64,000 nucleotides of DNA from Bradyrhizobium niftali (GCF_004571025.1 NZ_SPQT01000011.1:178022-242021); one strand, 5' to 3'; counted from the stretch's first letter, positions 51,604 to 60,377 are shown. Notes: a model not told the origin generated them from the letters alone. Numbers and translations: made by a program.

Positions 51604-53423
51604 ATCGTCCCCAACAGGCCCTGCGGCCTGAACCGCACCAGCAGCAAGAGCACGATGCCGTAGATCAGGATGCGGTACTCCGCCGCGATCCGGAACAGTT
51701 CGGGCAGGCCGACCAGCGCCACCGATCCGACGATGGCGCCGACGACGTTGCCGAGCCCGCCAAGGATCACGACCGTCAGCGCCAGGATGGATTGCTGCGT
51801 GTTGAAGGTCTCGTGGTTGATGTAGGAATAAAGATGCGCGGCGATGCCGCCGCTGACGCCGGCGGCAAACCCGCCGAAGATGAAGGCGAGCGACTTGTAG
51901 CGGTTCAGGCTGAGGCCATAGGCGCGCGCGGCGATGTCGTCATCGCGAATGGCGCGGAAGCTGCGGCCGAGATGCGAGCCGAGCAGACGCGCCTGGAGCA
52001 GCGCCAGCACGATCATGACCACGAGGCTGAACCAGTAGATCGAATTTGGACTGATCAGGTCATAGCCGAACAGCGACAGCGGCGGGATGCCAGAGATGCC
52101 GATCGGACCGCGCGTGACGCTCTCCCAGTTCAGGATCACCAGCGACACGATCTCGCCGATGGCGAGCGTTGCGATCGACACATAGTGCCCGCGCAGGCGG
52201 AACGACGGCGAGATCAAGGCGGTGCCGAGCGCGGCGCTCATCAGGCCGCCGCCGATGATGGAAAGGCCAACCGGGACGGCGAAGCCCAGCGACAGCAGCG
52301 CCGACGTATAGGCGCCGATCGCCAGCAGCGCCGCGTGCCCGAGCGAGACCTGGCCGATCGTGCCTGCAACGAGCGTCAGGCTGAGCGCGAGCATGCCGAG
52401 CAGCCAGGCGTTGATCAGGGTCTGGAGGACGTAGAAGGACACCGGGAACAGCGGCAGGATCGCAAAGGCAGCGGCCGCGACCAGCAGCGCCCAGCGTGGA
52501 ATGCGCACCGGCCGGCTCGGCGCGATGAAGGTGCCCGTGAGCGGCTCGGGCGGTGCCTGCCGCGCGCTGGCGAACAGGCCGTTCGGCCGCAGCACCAGCA
52601 CGACGACCAGCAGCAGGAACGCGAACAGGTTGCGATAGCTGGTGCCGAACACGGCGACGCCGTAGCTCTCCACCAGTCCCAGCAGCAGGCTGCCGATCAC
52701 CGCGCCCGGCACGTTGCCGGCGCCGCCGACGACTTCGGCGACGACGCCCTTGAGCGTCGCCTGTAGGCTCATCGCGGTGTCGATCTGGTTGTAGTACATG
52801 CCGACCAGCATGCCGGAGACGCCGCCGAGCGCAGCGGCAATGCCGAACACGGCCTGATTGACGCGGTTGACGTCCACGCCCATCTGCATCGCGGCATCGC
52901 GATCCTGCGCGGTGGCGCGCACCGCCCAGCCGAGCTTGCTGTAGCGCAGGAACACGAACAGCAAGAGCGCGCTGGTGATGCCGACGCCGGCGATGAGCAG
53001 ATCGAGCGGCCCGATCGTGCCGCCACCGATCTGGAAGCGGACGTCCGGCAACTGGCTCGGCAGTGCGCGCGGATTCGGCGAGAAAGTCAGCATCACCAGC
53101 TGATCGAGCACGAAGCTGATGCCGATGGTCGCGAGCAGAGGTGCGATGCGCACCGAGTTCTGGAGCGGCCGCAGGCCGAACCGCTCGATGACCAGCCCGA
53201 CCAGCGCGGCGGCGACCGCGACCACGATGATGGTGAGCGGCAGCGGCGTATGCAGCTGCACCACCGCGACCCAGCCGATATAGGCGCCGACCAGATAGAT
53301 CGAGCCTTGCGCAAAGTTGATCAGCCGGCTGACGCCGAAGATCAGCGCGAGCCCGACCGCAACGAGGGCGTAGACATTACCGACGATCAGCCCGTTGATC
53401 GTGTAGTCGAGCCAGGAAGACAC
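51600..53423 (-). CDS. fused branched-chain amino-acid type ABC permease (LivH-LivM)
   Basis: 607 aa. Residues 1-290 are LivH-like (TINGLIVGNVYALVAVGLALIFGVSRLINFAQGSIYLVGA, a canonical start). Residues ~320-607 are LivM-like (LLSLGFAVPVGLSIIGGG, then FRAIRDDDIAARAYGLSLNRYKSLAFIFGGFAAGVSGG). A Pro/Ala linker near 290-310 joins them. In most operons livH and livM are separate genes; this one-gene form replaces both. It is an inner-membrane channel for small hydrophobic amino acids or related compounds. Confidence 0.9.
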   Translation of the reverse strand: MSSWLDYTINGLIVGNVYALVAVGLALIFGVSRLINFAQGSIYLVGAYIGWVAVVQLHTPLPLTIIVVAVAAALVGLVIERFGLRPLQNSVRIAPLLATIGISFVLDQLVMLTFSPNPRALPSQLPDVRFQIGGGTIGPLDLLIAGVGITSALLLFVFLRYSKLGWAVRATAQDRDAAMQMGVDVNRVNQAVFGIAAALGGVSGMLVGMYYNQIDTAMSLQATLKGVVAEVVGGAGNVPGAVIGSLLLGLVESYGVAVFGTSYRNLFAFLLLVVVLVLRPNGLFASARQAPPEPLTGTFIAPSRPVRIPRWALLVAAAAFAILPLFPVSFYVLQTLINAWLLGMLALSLTLVAGTIGQVSLGHAALLAIGAYTSALLSLGFAVPVGLSIIGGGLMSAALGTALISPSFRLRGHYVSIATLAIGEIVSLVILNWESVTRGPIGISGIPPLSLFGYDLISPNSIYWFSLVVMIVLALLQARLLGSHLGRSFRAIRDDDIAARAYGLSLNRYKSLAFIFGGFAAGVSGGIAAHLYSYINHETFNTQQSILALTVVILGGLGNVVGAIVGSVALVGLPELFRIAAEYRILIYGIVLLLLVRFRPQGLLGTM

Positions 53424-53498
53424 GCAGCGTTCCTATTGAAAAGAGAGCAGGCCGGAGCGAGCAAGCGCGATGAGATCATCGCGATTTGGTTTGTTTTT

Positions 53499-53547
53499 AC
53501 GCATGATCTCTTCGGAAAACCGCTTCGCACTTTTCCGGATCATGCGT
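53499..53547. repeat. REP-like dispersed palindrome
   Basis: ACGCATGATC (53499-53508) and GATCATGCGT (53538-53547) are perfect inverted ends around TCTTCGGAAAACCGCTTCGC and following bases. A degenerate copy lies at 9947-9995. It sits between the substrate-binding-protein gene and the permease gene of one operon, where it may form an mRNA hairpin. Confidence 0.75.
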
Positions 53548-53559
53548 CCGGCCATCATG

Positions 53560-54717
53560 TCAGGTCGGCTTGCCGTCCCAAAGCGCGAACTGCCCCTTGC
53601 GCACGACCAGCTCGGCATTCATGGCGCCCTTGACCCGGCGGCTCTCGACGTCGAACGTCGCGGTCCCGAAGATCACGCTCGAGACATCCTTCACTTTCGC
53701 GAAGGCGTCGCGGACGGCGCGGCGATCGGTGCCGCCGATCTTCACGACCGCGGCTGCCATGTGCATCGCGTCATAGGAATAGGCGTTGAAGGCGTCGGGC
53801 TCCTGCCCGTTGTACTTGGCCTTAAAGCCCGTGATGAACTTCTTCACCTCGGGCCTGGGATCCTCGGGGAAATAGCGCGTGCCGAGATGGACGTCCTCGA
53901 CCGCCTCGCCGCCGAGCTCCAAAAATTTCGGCGAGTAGACCGAGCTTGCCGCGCAGATCGTCTGCTTGAGGCCAACCTGACGCGCCTGGCGCGCGATCAA
54001 CGCACCGTCGGAATAATAGGAAATCAGGATCAGCCCGTCCGGACTGGCATCGCGCACGCGCACCAGCGTGGAGCGGAAGTCGCGCTCCTCCGCGATGTAG
54101 CCCTCGGTCACCGCGATCTCGGCGCCGTACTCCTTCGCCGCCTTGACGAAATAGTCGCGGCTGGTGCGGCCCCAATCGGTGTTGAGATGCAGTATCGCGA
54201 GCTTCTTGAGACCGAGGCGCTTGACGGCATAGGCCGCCAGCAGCGGCTGCTCGTCGGCCTGGCTGACGGACGTGCTCCACATGAAGTCACCGCCCTTGGT
54301 GAAATCGGGATGCGAATTGGTGAAGCCGAACTGCACGAGGCCACCGCGCTGATAGATCGGGGATGCCGCCATCGAGGCGGGACTCGAGAAATCGCCGAGC
54401 TCCATGACGATCCTGGGATCGGAGACGAACTTCTGGGCAATGGCCACCGACTGGCGCGGGTCACTCTGGCTGTCCTCGAACTGATAGGCGAGCTTGCGGC
54501 CGTTGATGCCGCCGGCCGCCTGGATCTCGTCGAGCGCGAGATCAAAGCCCTGCTTCCACTGCGTGCCGTATTGCGCGTTCGGCCCGGTCAGGGGGCCGCT
54601 GACGCCGAGCAGGATCGGCTCGGACGACTGCGCAAACGCGCTGCGCGAGAAGGCCGCTCCCGCCATCATGGCGGCGAGCGAGCCCTTGACCAGGGTACGG
54701 CGATCGATGTTGCTCAT
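53560..54717 (-). CDS. ABC transporter substrate-binding protein (Tat-exported, LivK-like)
   Basis: 385 aa. The twin-arginine signal DRRTLVKGSLAAMMAGAAFSRSAFAQ is followed by a periplasmic type-I binding fold (ILLGVSGPLTGPNAQYGTQWKQGFDLALDEIQAAGGINGRKLAY). It is related to branched-chain amino acid, amide and urea binding proteins. It is encoded just upstream of the fused permease, separated by 136 bp that include a REP-like element. Its ligand may be a substrate or product of the neighbouring monooxygenase. Confidence 0.88.
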   Translation of the reverse strand: MSNIDRRTLVKGSLAAMMAGAAFSRSAFAQSSEPILLGVSGPLTGPNAQYGTQWKQGFDLALDEIQAAGGINGRKLAYQFEDSQSDPRQSVAIAQKFVSDPRIVMELGDFSSPASMAASPIYQRGGLVQFGFTNSHPDFTKGGDFMWSTSVSQADEQPLLAAYAVKRLGLKKLAILHLNTDWGRTSRDYFVKAAKEYGAEIAVTEGYIAEERDFRSTLVRVRDASPDGLILISYYSDGALIARQARQVGLKQTICAASSVYSPKFLELGGEAVEDVHLGTRYFPEDPRPEVKKFITGFKAKYNGQEPDAFNAYSYDAMHMAAAVVKIGGTDRRAVRDAFAKVKDVSSVIFGTATFDVESRRVKGAMNAELVVRKGQFALWDGKPT

Positions 54718-54776
54718 CTACGGCTCCATCCACTCAATGTTGAAACAAGCAGCAATTTCCATGCCGGTGAGATTGC

Positions 54777-55361
54777 CTATTTCGAGGGCTCACCGAGCGA
54801 CAGCATCAGCCGGTTCGCCCAGTTGAAGAACGAGGCGCCGTTGATGACGTCGACGATCTCCGCGTCATCGAGACCGGCGCGGCGCAGCTCCTCGACATTG
54901 TCGGGGCCGAACGCGATCGGCGTCGCGGCCAGCGCCACCGAGGCCTTGACCACGGCATTCCAGCGCTCGCCGAGATCGGCCTTGACGCCTTCGTCGAGCA
55001 GCCGCTGCACGTCGTCGCGGCGTTTGGAATAGGTGCTGGCAAATCGCGCATGCACGGAAGCACAATAGATGCAGCCGTTGTAGCGCGAGGTCGCGGCGGC
55101 TGCGAGCTCGCGCTCGGCGCGCGGCAGGCCGTCGGCGACGTTGTAGAAGATGTCCTTGTCGGTCTTGGTGCGGGCTTCCAGCACCTCGGGATCGCGCACC
55201 AGCAGGCGGAAATATTCCGACTTGGCGCGGGCGCGATCGACGAGGCCGGCGAAGTGCCGCTCGGTCAACTCGGCCTCGGGCAGCGGGTCGATCCACGACA
55301 CCCAGCCGAGCTCGTCCTGGGTGAAGACGACGGGCGGATTGACTGTGTTTGCAGCGCTCAT
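54777..55361 (-). CDS. alkylhydroperoxidase-like (AhpD/CMD) protein, Avi_7169-type
   Basis: 194 aa. The AhpD active-site pattern is complete: RAERELAAAATSRYNGCIYCASVH with Glu84, Cys97-x2-Cys100 and His104. The C-terminal LRRAGLDDAEIVDVINGASFFNWANRLMLSLGEP is typical of 'peroxidase-related' CMD proteins. AGGAGG precedes the ATG. With the next two upstream genes it forms a recurrent trio, recalled from TIGRFAM names (perox_Avi_7169, CMD_Avi_7170, LLM_KPN_01858). Its physiological substrate is unknown. Confidence 0.8.
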   Translation of the reverse strand: MSAANTVNPPVVFTQDELGWVSWIDPLPEAELTERHFAGLVDRARAKSEYFRLLVRDPEVLEARTKTDKDIFYNVADGLPRAERELAAAATSRYNGCIYCASVHARFASTYSKRRDDVQRLLDEGVKADLGERWNAVVKASVALAATPIAFGPDNVEELRRAGLDDAEIVDVINGASFFNWANRLMLSLGEPSK

Positions 55362-55372
55362 GATGCAGCCTC

Positions 55373-55975
55373 CTACGCGCTTGCCGCTGCGAGCGTGCGC
55401 AAGCCGCTGACGACGCGGACCTGAAACGACAGGAACGCAACGAGTTGGGAGAACGTGACGATGCCGGTGGTCGACCAGCCTGCGGCGAGCAGCGCCTTCA
55501 TGTCGGCGGATGCGGCATCGCGCGGCCGGAACACCAGTAGATGCGCATGCTCGAGCGCCGCAACCAGCCGGGTGCCAAGCTGCGGTTTGCGTTCCGCGCT
55601 GACGCGGTAGATCAAGCCAGCCTTGTTCTCGACCGACAACGGTCCGGCCGGAAAGGCGCCGTAGGGACCTGAGGTCTTGCCGCGCTCGATCTCGATCTGG
55701 ATCGGCTCGACCAGCGCCGTTCCATCCGCATTCGCTGCGAGCTTCTGGCGATAGAAGGCGGCGACGGGGGACTCGCCATGGAGCCCCGTCACGAAGGCCG
55801 CAACGGCGGCACGTTCGGCAAGCGAAAAATCGCCGGCGTCGATCGGCTCGAATAGCGAGAGATAGCTCTTCTGCGCGTTCTCGCGCGCCTGCAGGCGGCG
55901 CGCGCGGATCGCGTCCAGGCCGGAGCCTGGCTCAATGCCGGCGAGCGTGTCGATGATATCTTTCGTGCTCATCAT
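55373..55975 (-). CDS. CMD-fold protein without cysteines, Avi_7170-type
   Basis: 200 aa. The helical fold resembles a carboxymuconolactone-decarboxylase-like domain (AFVTGLHGESPVAAFYRQKL, then KALLAAGWSTTGIVTFSQLVAFLSFQVRVVSGLRTL), but the protein has no cysteine, so it cannot be a dithiol AhpD peroxidase. It starts MMSTKD (two possible ATGs) and ends 11 bp before the AhpD-like gene, whose active-site motif may act in trans. It always accompanies that gene in the trio named above, from memory. Confidence 0.72.
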   Translation of the reverse strand: MMSTKDIIDTLAGIEPGSGLDAIRARRLQARENAQKSYLSLFEPIDAGDFSLAERAAVAAFVTGLHGESPVAAFYRQKLAANADGTALVEPIQIEIERGKTSGPYGAFPAGPLSVENKAGLIYRVSAERKPQLGTRLVAALEHAHLLVFRPRDAASADMKALLAAGWSTTGIVTFSQLVAFLSFQVRVVSGLRTLAAASA

Positions 55976-56009
55976 TCAACCTCGTGTCACGCGATCACAT
56001 TCATTCCGG

Positions 56010-57047
56010 CTAGCCCGCGAGGGCGACATCGGCCGCCGCCGTCCGGGCCCAGCCCAGCGCCGGCGCGACCTTGTCCGCGACCAGCTCGATCGAGCGCAGG
56101 ATATAGGGGTGCGGGGCATCGACCGAATGCGCCTGAAAGACCAGATCGGTCACCCGCTCCAGCGTCGCGTCGCCACGCAGCGAGGCGATGACCTCGTCGG
56201 CGGCGCCGACATGGGTGTCGAACGCGGTGATCATCTCCTCCAGCGTCTCGCCCGGGGGAAGATGGCCGCCCTTCATGAATTGCGGCAGCGCGCGCCGCAA
56301 TCCGATGTCGGCAAGGCGCATCGCCTCGCGATGGTCGTCGGCGACGAAGACGCTGCGCGAGGCCATGATGCGCGGCTCGCGTCCCGGCGGCAGCGCTGCG
56401 AGATAGGCGTCGATGATCGGGTTCTGGATCTCGGCCAGCGTTGCGCGCGGCGCCTCCTTGGTCCGCGGCTGCGTGCGCGAGAGCAGGAGGCCGTCACCCG
56501 CCTTGCCGGCGCGGGCGCCGCCGGCGACCGAGAATGTCGCCTGCCAGATCCGGCCGTCCAATTGCGGCCGCTGCGGATAGAGCGTGTCGCCGCCGGTGAG
56601 CGGCTTGCCGGCGAGCGCGGTGCGGACGACCGCGAGATTGCGCGCAAAGATCTCGTTGCGCTGGGCGCCGTCGAGACCGAAGGCGGCAAAGGCCGACGGA
56701 TTGCCGCCGGTGCCGACGCCGAGCTCGAACCGGCCGTCGCAGAGCAGGTCGAGCACCGCGGCATCCTCCGCCACCCTCACAGCGTTCTCAAGCGGCAGGG
56801 TGACGATGCCGGTGCCGAGGCGGATGCGCGAAGTCTGTGCGGCAACGTAACCCAGGAAGGTGAAGGGCGACGGCAGGCCGCCCTCGCGCTCGTGAAAATG
56901 GTGCTGCGCGATCCACGCGGAATCGAGCCCGGCCTTCTCGGCGCGCACGATCTGCTCGGCGGCGAAGCGATAGCGGTCCGCCGGCGGCGCCTCGTCGAGA
57001 AGCCGCGTGAAGAAGCCCAGTCTTTTCAGATTTGCGAACCGTTTCAT
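56010..57047 (-). CDS. luciferase-like FMN-dependent monooxygenase, KPN_01858-type
   Basis: 345 aa from the ATG at 57047 (MKRFANLKRLGFFTRLLDEAPP), where similarity begins; an in-frame ATG at 57080 is possible. It is a TIM-barrel bacterial-luciferase fold with AWIAQHHFHEREGGLPSPFTFLGYVAAQTSRIRLGTGIVTLPLENAVRVAEDAAVLDLLCDGRFELGVGTGG, the classical LLM core. Such flavin-dependent enzymes oxidise diverse small molecules. It heads the operon with the CMD proteins and the ABC transporter. Its own flavin reductase is not nearby. Confidence 0.82.
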   Translation of the reverse strand: MKRFANLKRLGFFTRLLDEAPPADRYRFAAEQIVRAEKAGLDSAWIAQHHFHEREGGLPSPFTFLGYVAAQTSRIRLGTGIVTLPLENAVRVAEDAAVLDLLCDGRFELGVGTGGNPSAFAAFGLDGAQRNEIFARNLAVVRTALAGKPLTGGDTLYPQRPQLDGRIWQATFSVAGGARAGKAGDGLLLSRTQPRTKEAPRATLAEIQNPIIDAYLAALPPGREPRIMASRSVFVADDHREAMRLADIGLRRALPQFMKGGHLPPGETLEEMITAFDTHVGAADEVIASLRGDATLERVTDLVFQAHSVDAPHPYILRSIELVADKVAPALGWARTAAADVALAG

Positions 57048-57173
57048 GCCAACCGCGCCCAACGTTGCAACAGCCCGCATGATGTCCGCTGCCGCAGCGC
57101 GAGGCAAGCAGCCGCCGCGCAGGGCTGCCACCCCGGAGCCATCCATTCCTGCCGAAGATACGACGCCGGCTGC

Positions 57174-57956
57174 CTACCAGCTGGGCAGCACCGCCCCCTT
57201 GAACTTGGTCAGGACGAACTCCTTCACCTCAGGCGTGTGATAGCTGTTCACCAGCACCTTGACCCAGGGCTTGTCCTTGTCGGCGGCGCGAACCGCGATC
57301 AGGTTGACATAGGGTCCCTTCGGGTCCTCGCGCAGAATCGGATCCTTGACCGGATCGAGGCCCGCCTGGGTTGCATAGTTGGTGTTGATCGCGGCTGCGT
57401 CGACGTCGTCGAGCGCGCGCGGCGCCTGCGCGGCGTCGACCTCGATGAACTTCAGCTTCTTGGGATTCTCGGTGATGTCGAGCACCGTGGGCTTGAAGCC
57501 CGTGCCATCCTTCAGCTTGATCACGCCCTTGTCGCGCAGCAGCAGCAGCACGCGGCCTCCATTGGTCGGATCGTTCGGGATCGAGACCTTGCCACCCTCC
57601 GGGATGTCGGCGAAGGCCTTGTGCTTCTTCGAATAGACGCCGATCGGGAAGTTCACAGTCAGGCCGACGGCCTCGATCTTGTAGCCGCGGTCGGCTTTCT
57701 GGTTGTCCAGATACGGCTGGTTCTGGAACGAATTGGCCTGGATCTCGCCGGCATCGAGCGCGGCGTTCGGCACGACATAATCGGAGAACTCGAGCAGCTG
57801 GATATCGAGCCCCTGCTTGGCGGCGATCGGCTTCACCGCCTCGAGGATCTGCGCGTGCGGCCCCGGCGTCACGCCGATCTTGATGGTCTCGGCTGTTGCT
57901 GTGGCCGACCAGGCGGCGAGCACGGTCGAGAGGATCAGGGGGAGGCGAAACGACAT
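57174..57956 (-). CDS. MetQ/NlpA-type substrate-binding protein (orphan)
   Basis: 260 aa from ATG 57956, preceded by GGAG six bases upstream; a signal peptide (MSFRLPLILSTVLAAWSATATA) follows. The mature protein matches NlpA: IKIGVTPGPHAQILEAVKPIAAKQGLDIQLLEFSDYVVPNAALDAGEIQANSFQNQPYLDNQ. It lacks a lipobox Cys, so it is soluble periplasmic. No metN or metI is visible here, so the cognate permease must be elsewhere. It may share transcription with the luciferase-like gene 126 bp downstream. The ligand (methionine or other) is unproven. Confidence 0.87.
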   Translation of the reverse strand: MSFRLPLILSTVLAAWSATATAETIKIGVTPGPHAQILEAVKPIAAKQGLDIQLLEFSDYVVPNAALDAGEIQANSFQNQPYLDNQKADRGYKIEAVGLTVNFPIGVYSKKHKAFADIPEGGKVSIPNDPTNGGRVLLLLRDKGVIKLKDGTGFKPTVLDITENPKKLKFIEVDAAQAPRALDDVDAAAINTNYATQAGLDPVKDPILREDPKGPYVNLIAVRAADKDKPWVKVLVNSYHTPEVKEFVLTKFKGAVLPSW

Positions 57957-58182
57957 CTTGGTCTCCATACGTCTGCGACAACGATTGGAACCGTATTCGC
58001 TTCTCCGCAGGATGAAATCAATAAAATGGAAATCCATATTGGCCGCCTGGGCGGGCGAGCCTTTCTCCATTCGGCACCAAACAGGAAACGAATTCGCGGC
58101 GCCGACGGCGCTACAGTTGCTGACCCAGGCGCTACTGCCTCGGTGCTCGCGGTTGGCGTCGCCAGCATCCATTGATGCCGGT

Positions 58183-59646
58183 CTACTCGGACCGCCAGGT
58201 CGACGGCGACAGCATGATCAGGGCGCAGATCGCGGCATAAACGGCGAGCGACACCGCGACCATGGTGGCGAGCCCCGCCATGCCCGCGCCAAAGCTTGCC
58301 ACCGCGATCCAGCCGCCGCCGCCGGCGATCAGGATCCGCGCGATCGAGGAGGCGAGCGGTCCCATGGCGCGCCCGGTGCCCAGGGCCGCGAAGGACGTGA
58401 CGAAGCCGAAGCCGAGGGCGGCATAGGCCGGCGCCACGATGCGCAGATAGGTCATGCCTTCGCTCACCACCTCGGCATCGTGGCTGAAGAGATTGAGCCA
58501 GGTGGTCGGGAAGATCGCGACCAAGAGGCCGATCGTCCCGGTCATGACCATGCCCACGATGCCGCTGATCCAGCCGATCCGACGCGCCCGCGCGGTCTGG
58601 CCCGCGCCCATGTTGACGCCGACCATGGTCAGGGTCGCCGTGCTGATGCCGAACAGCAGCGGGATCATGATGTAGTCGAGCCGCGAGGCGATGCCGTAGC
58701 CTGCGAGCGCGGAGGTGCCGAACAGGCCGACCGCGCCGGTGACGAGGATGACGGTGAGGTTGGTCAGCACCGCATTGAAGGCGGTTGGAATGCCGACCTT
58801 CAGCATGTCGCCGAAGATTTTTGGGCGGAGCGGCACGATGTGCAGCTTCAGGCCGGTCGCACCCGAGGCCATGTAGCGCAGCAGGAACAGCATGGCCGCG
58901 CCATAGTAGAGGCCGAAGGCGACGCCGGCGCCGCCGATGCCGAGCCGCGGGATCGGCCCGAGGCCGAAGATCAGCGCCGGCGAGACCGGGATGGTCACGA
59001 TCGCGCCGACCAGCGTCACCAGCGCGGGCACCTTGACGTTGCCGGAGCCGCGCAGTGCCGCTGCCTGGAGGTTGACGATCCACGCCGGAATGGCGCCGGC
59101 GAACAGATAGTTGGAATAGGTGGTGGCCGCAGCGAGCGCATCGCCCTGGCCGCCGAGGGTACGGTAGAGCCACGGGCCGCCCAGGATCACGCCGAGCGTG
59201 AACACGCCGCCGGCGAGGATGGCGAGCACGACGGCATGAAACAGCGCCGCCTCGGCGTCGTCGCGACGGCCCGCGCCGACCGCGCGCGCCACCGAGGACG
59301 CAACGCCGCTGCCGAACCCGCCATTCGACATCATGGTCATCAGCATGAAGATCGGGAACACCAGCGCGGCGCCCGCCAGCGCATCGGTGCCGAGAAAGCC
59401 GACATAATAGGCCTCCGCGATATTCACCGCGGTTTGCGCCACCAACACGGTCACGGTCGGCGCGGCCAGCTTGAGCAGCGTGGGCAGGATCGGCGCGGCC
59501 AGCAGGGCCGCTCGCCTCTGCTCAGCCGCGCTTGGGGTGACGGCGACGCCTGGCACAGCCGCCTGGCGAAGCGGAGCGGCGGTATGGGCCACGACTTGCG
59601 CGCCGGGCAAGGCCGGGGCGGCGGCATCCTCGACTGACATGGCCAT
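58183..59646 (-). CDS. MATE family efflux transporter
   Basis: 487 aa. About twelve hydrophobic segments; TLLKLAAPTVTVLVAQTAVNIAEAYYVGFLGTDALAGAALVFPIFM is the MATE start, and GSGVASSVARAVGAGRRDDAEAALFHAV the signature loop after TM2. The second half repeats the pattern (KVGIPTAFNAVLTNLTVILVTGAVGLFGTSALAGYGIASRLDYIMIPLLFGI). Drug or metabolite/Na+ or H+ antiport. AAGGA lies seven bases before the ATG at 59646. It is divergent from a TetR regulator, its likely repressor. Confidence 0.87.
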   Translation of the reverse strand: MAMSVEDAAAPALPGAQVVAHTAAPLRQAAVPGVAVTPSAAEQRRAALLAAPILPTLLKLAAPTVTVLVAQTAVNIAEAYYVGFLGTDALAGAALVFPIFMLMTMMSNGGFGSGVASSVARAVGAGRRDDAEAALFHAVVLAILAGGVFTLGVILGGPWLYRTLGGQGDALAAATTYSNYLFAGAIPAWIVNLQAAALRGSGNVKVPALVTLVGAIVTIPVSPALIFGLGPIPRLGIGGAGVAFGLYYGAAMLFLLRYMASGATGLKLHIVPLRPKIFGDMLKVGIPTAFNAVLTNLTVILVTGAVGLFGTSALAGYGIASRLDYIMIPLLFGISTATLTMVGVNMGAGQTARARRIGWISGIVGMVMTGTIGLLVAIFPTTWLNLFSHDAEVVSEGMTYLRIVAPAYAALGFGFVTSFAALGTGRAMGPLASSIARILIAGGGGWIAVASFGAGMAGLATMVAVSLAVYAAICALIMLSPSTWRSE

Positions 59647-59700
59647 GGTCCTTGCCCACCTGCCGGACCGCCGCCGATCGGCCGCCCATTGCATGACGCC

Positions 59701-59717
59701 CATAATGTAATATTATG
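59701..59717. promoter_or_regulatory. probable TetR operator between divergent genes
   Basis: CATAAT-GTAAT-ATTATG is a perfect interrupted palindrome. It overlaps a second imperfect dyad ATTATGATCGTAAT at 59712-59725. Both lie in the 137-bp gap between the MATE gene and the TetR gene, about 55 bp from the MATE start, in an unusually A/T-rich patch. Confidence 0.65.
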
Positions 59718-59783
59718 ATCGTAATGCAATAGCCCCCTCCTCACGATTTCGTTGGCCGGGGTAGGCATCCCAAGGAGGCGCGA

Positions 59784-60362
59784 TTGGCGCGGTACGACAA
59801 GGGACACCGGGACGCGACACGGCGGCACATCGTCGACGTCGCCTCGGCGCAGTTCCGCGAGAGCGGCATCGCCGCCGTGGGTCTCGCCGGCATCATGTCC
59901 GAGGCCGGCCTGACCAACGGCGCCTTCTACACACATTTTGAATCCAAGGAGGATCTGGTGCGCGCGGTGCTGCTGGATGCGCTGGAGCGGCGCGAGCAGC
60001 GGCACAAGGACAATCTCGCAAACGGCATCGCGCTGGAGACCACGATCCGCGACTACCTCTCCCCGCGTCACCGCGACCACGCAGCGGCCGGTTGCCCGAC
60101 TGCGGCGCTCGCGTCTGAGATCGCGCGGCATCCCAAGGCGACGCGCGAGGCCTTCACCGGAAAGATGTCCGACATCATCGCGCTGATGGCGGCGCAGATG
60201 CCGGATGGCTCGGCTGCGGAGCGCCGGCGACGCGCGATTTCGGTCTATGCGACCATGGTCGGCGCGCTGCAATTGTCGCGCGCCGTGAGCGACAGGCAAT
60301 TGTCGGAGGAGATTCTGGAGAACGCGGTGAAGGCCGCGCTGTCGCTTGCGAATGCGCGGTGA
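59784..60362 (+). CDS. TetR/AcrR family transcriptional regulator (TTG start)
   Basis: 192 aa. The start is TTG at 59784 with AAGGAGG six bases upstream. The N-terminal HTH (RHIVDVASAQFRESGIAAVGLAGIMSEAGLTNGAFYTHFESKEDLVRAVL) is the TetR signature. The C-terminal ligand domain includes HRDHAAAGCPTAALASEIARHP, a pattern common in TetR proteins of the AcrR/YxaF kind. It is divergent from the MATE exporter and likely represses both through the dyad at 59701-59717. Confidence 0.9.
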   Translation: MARYDKGHRDATRRHIVDVASAQFRESGIAAVGLAGIMSEAGLTNGAFYTHFESKEDLVRAVLLDALERREQRHKDNLANGIALETTIRDYLSPRHRDHAAAGCPTAALASEIARHPKATREAFTGKMSDIIALMAAQMPDGSAAERRRRAISVYATMVGALQLSRAVSDRQLSEEILENAVKAALSLANAR

Positions 60363-60377
60363 CGCGTTCGAAATCTT

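Noticed and set aside
55935..58175. 746-codon plus-strand open frame antisense to the luciferase-like and MetQ-like genes
   Set aside because: Same GC artefact; no family character, while the minus strand carries clear signal peptides and motifs.
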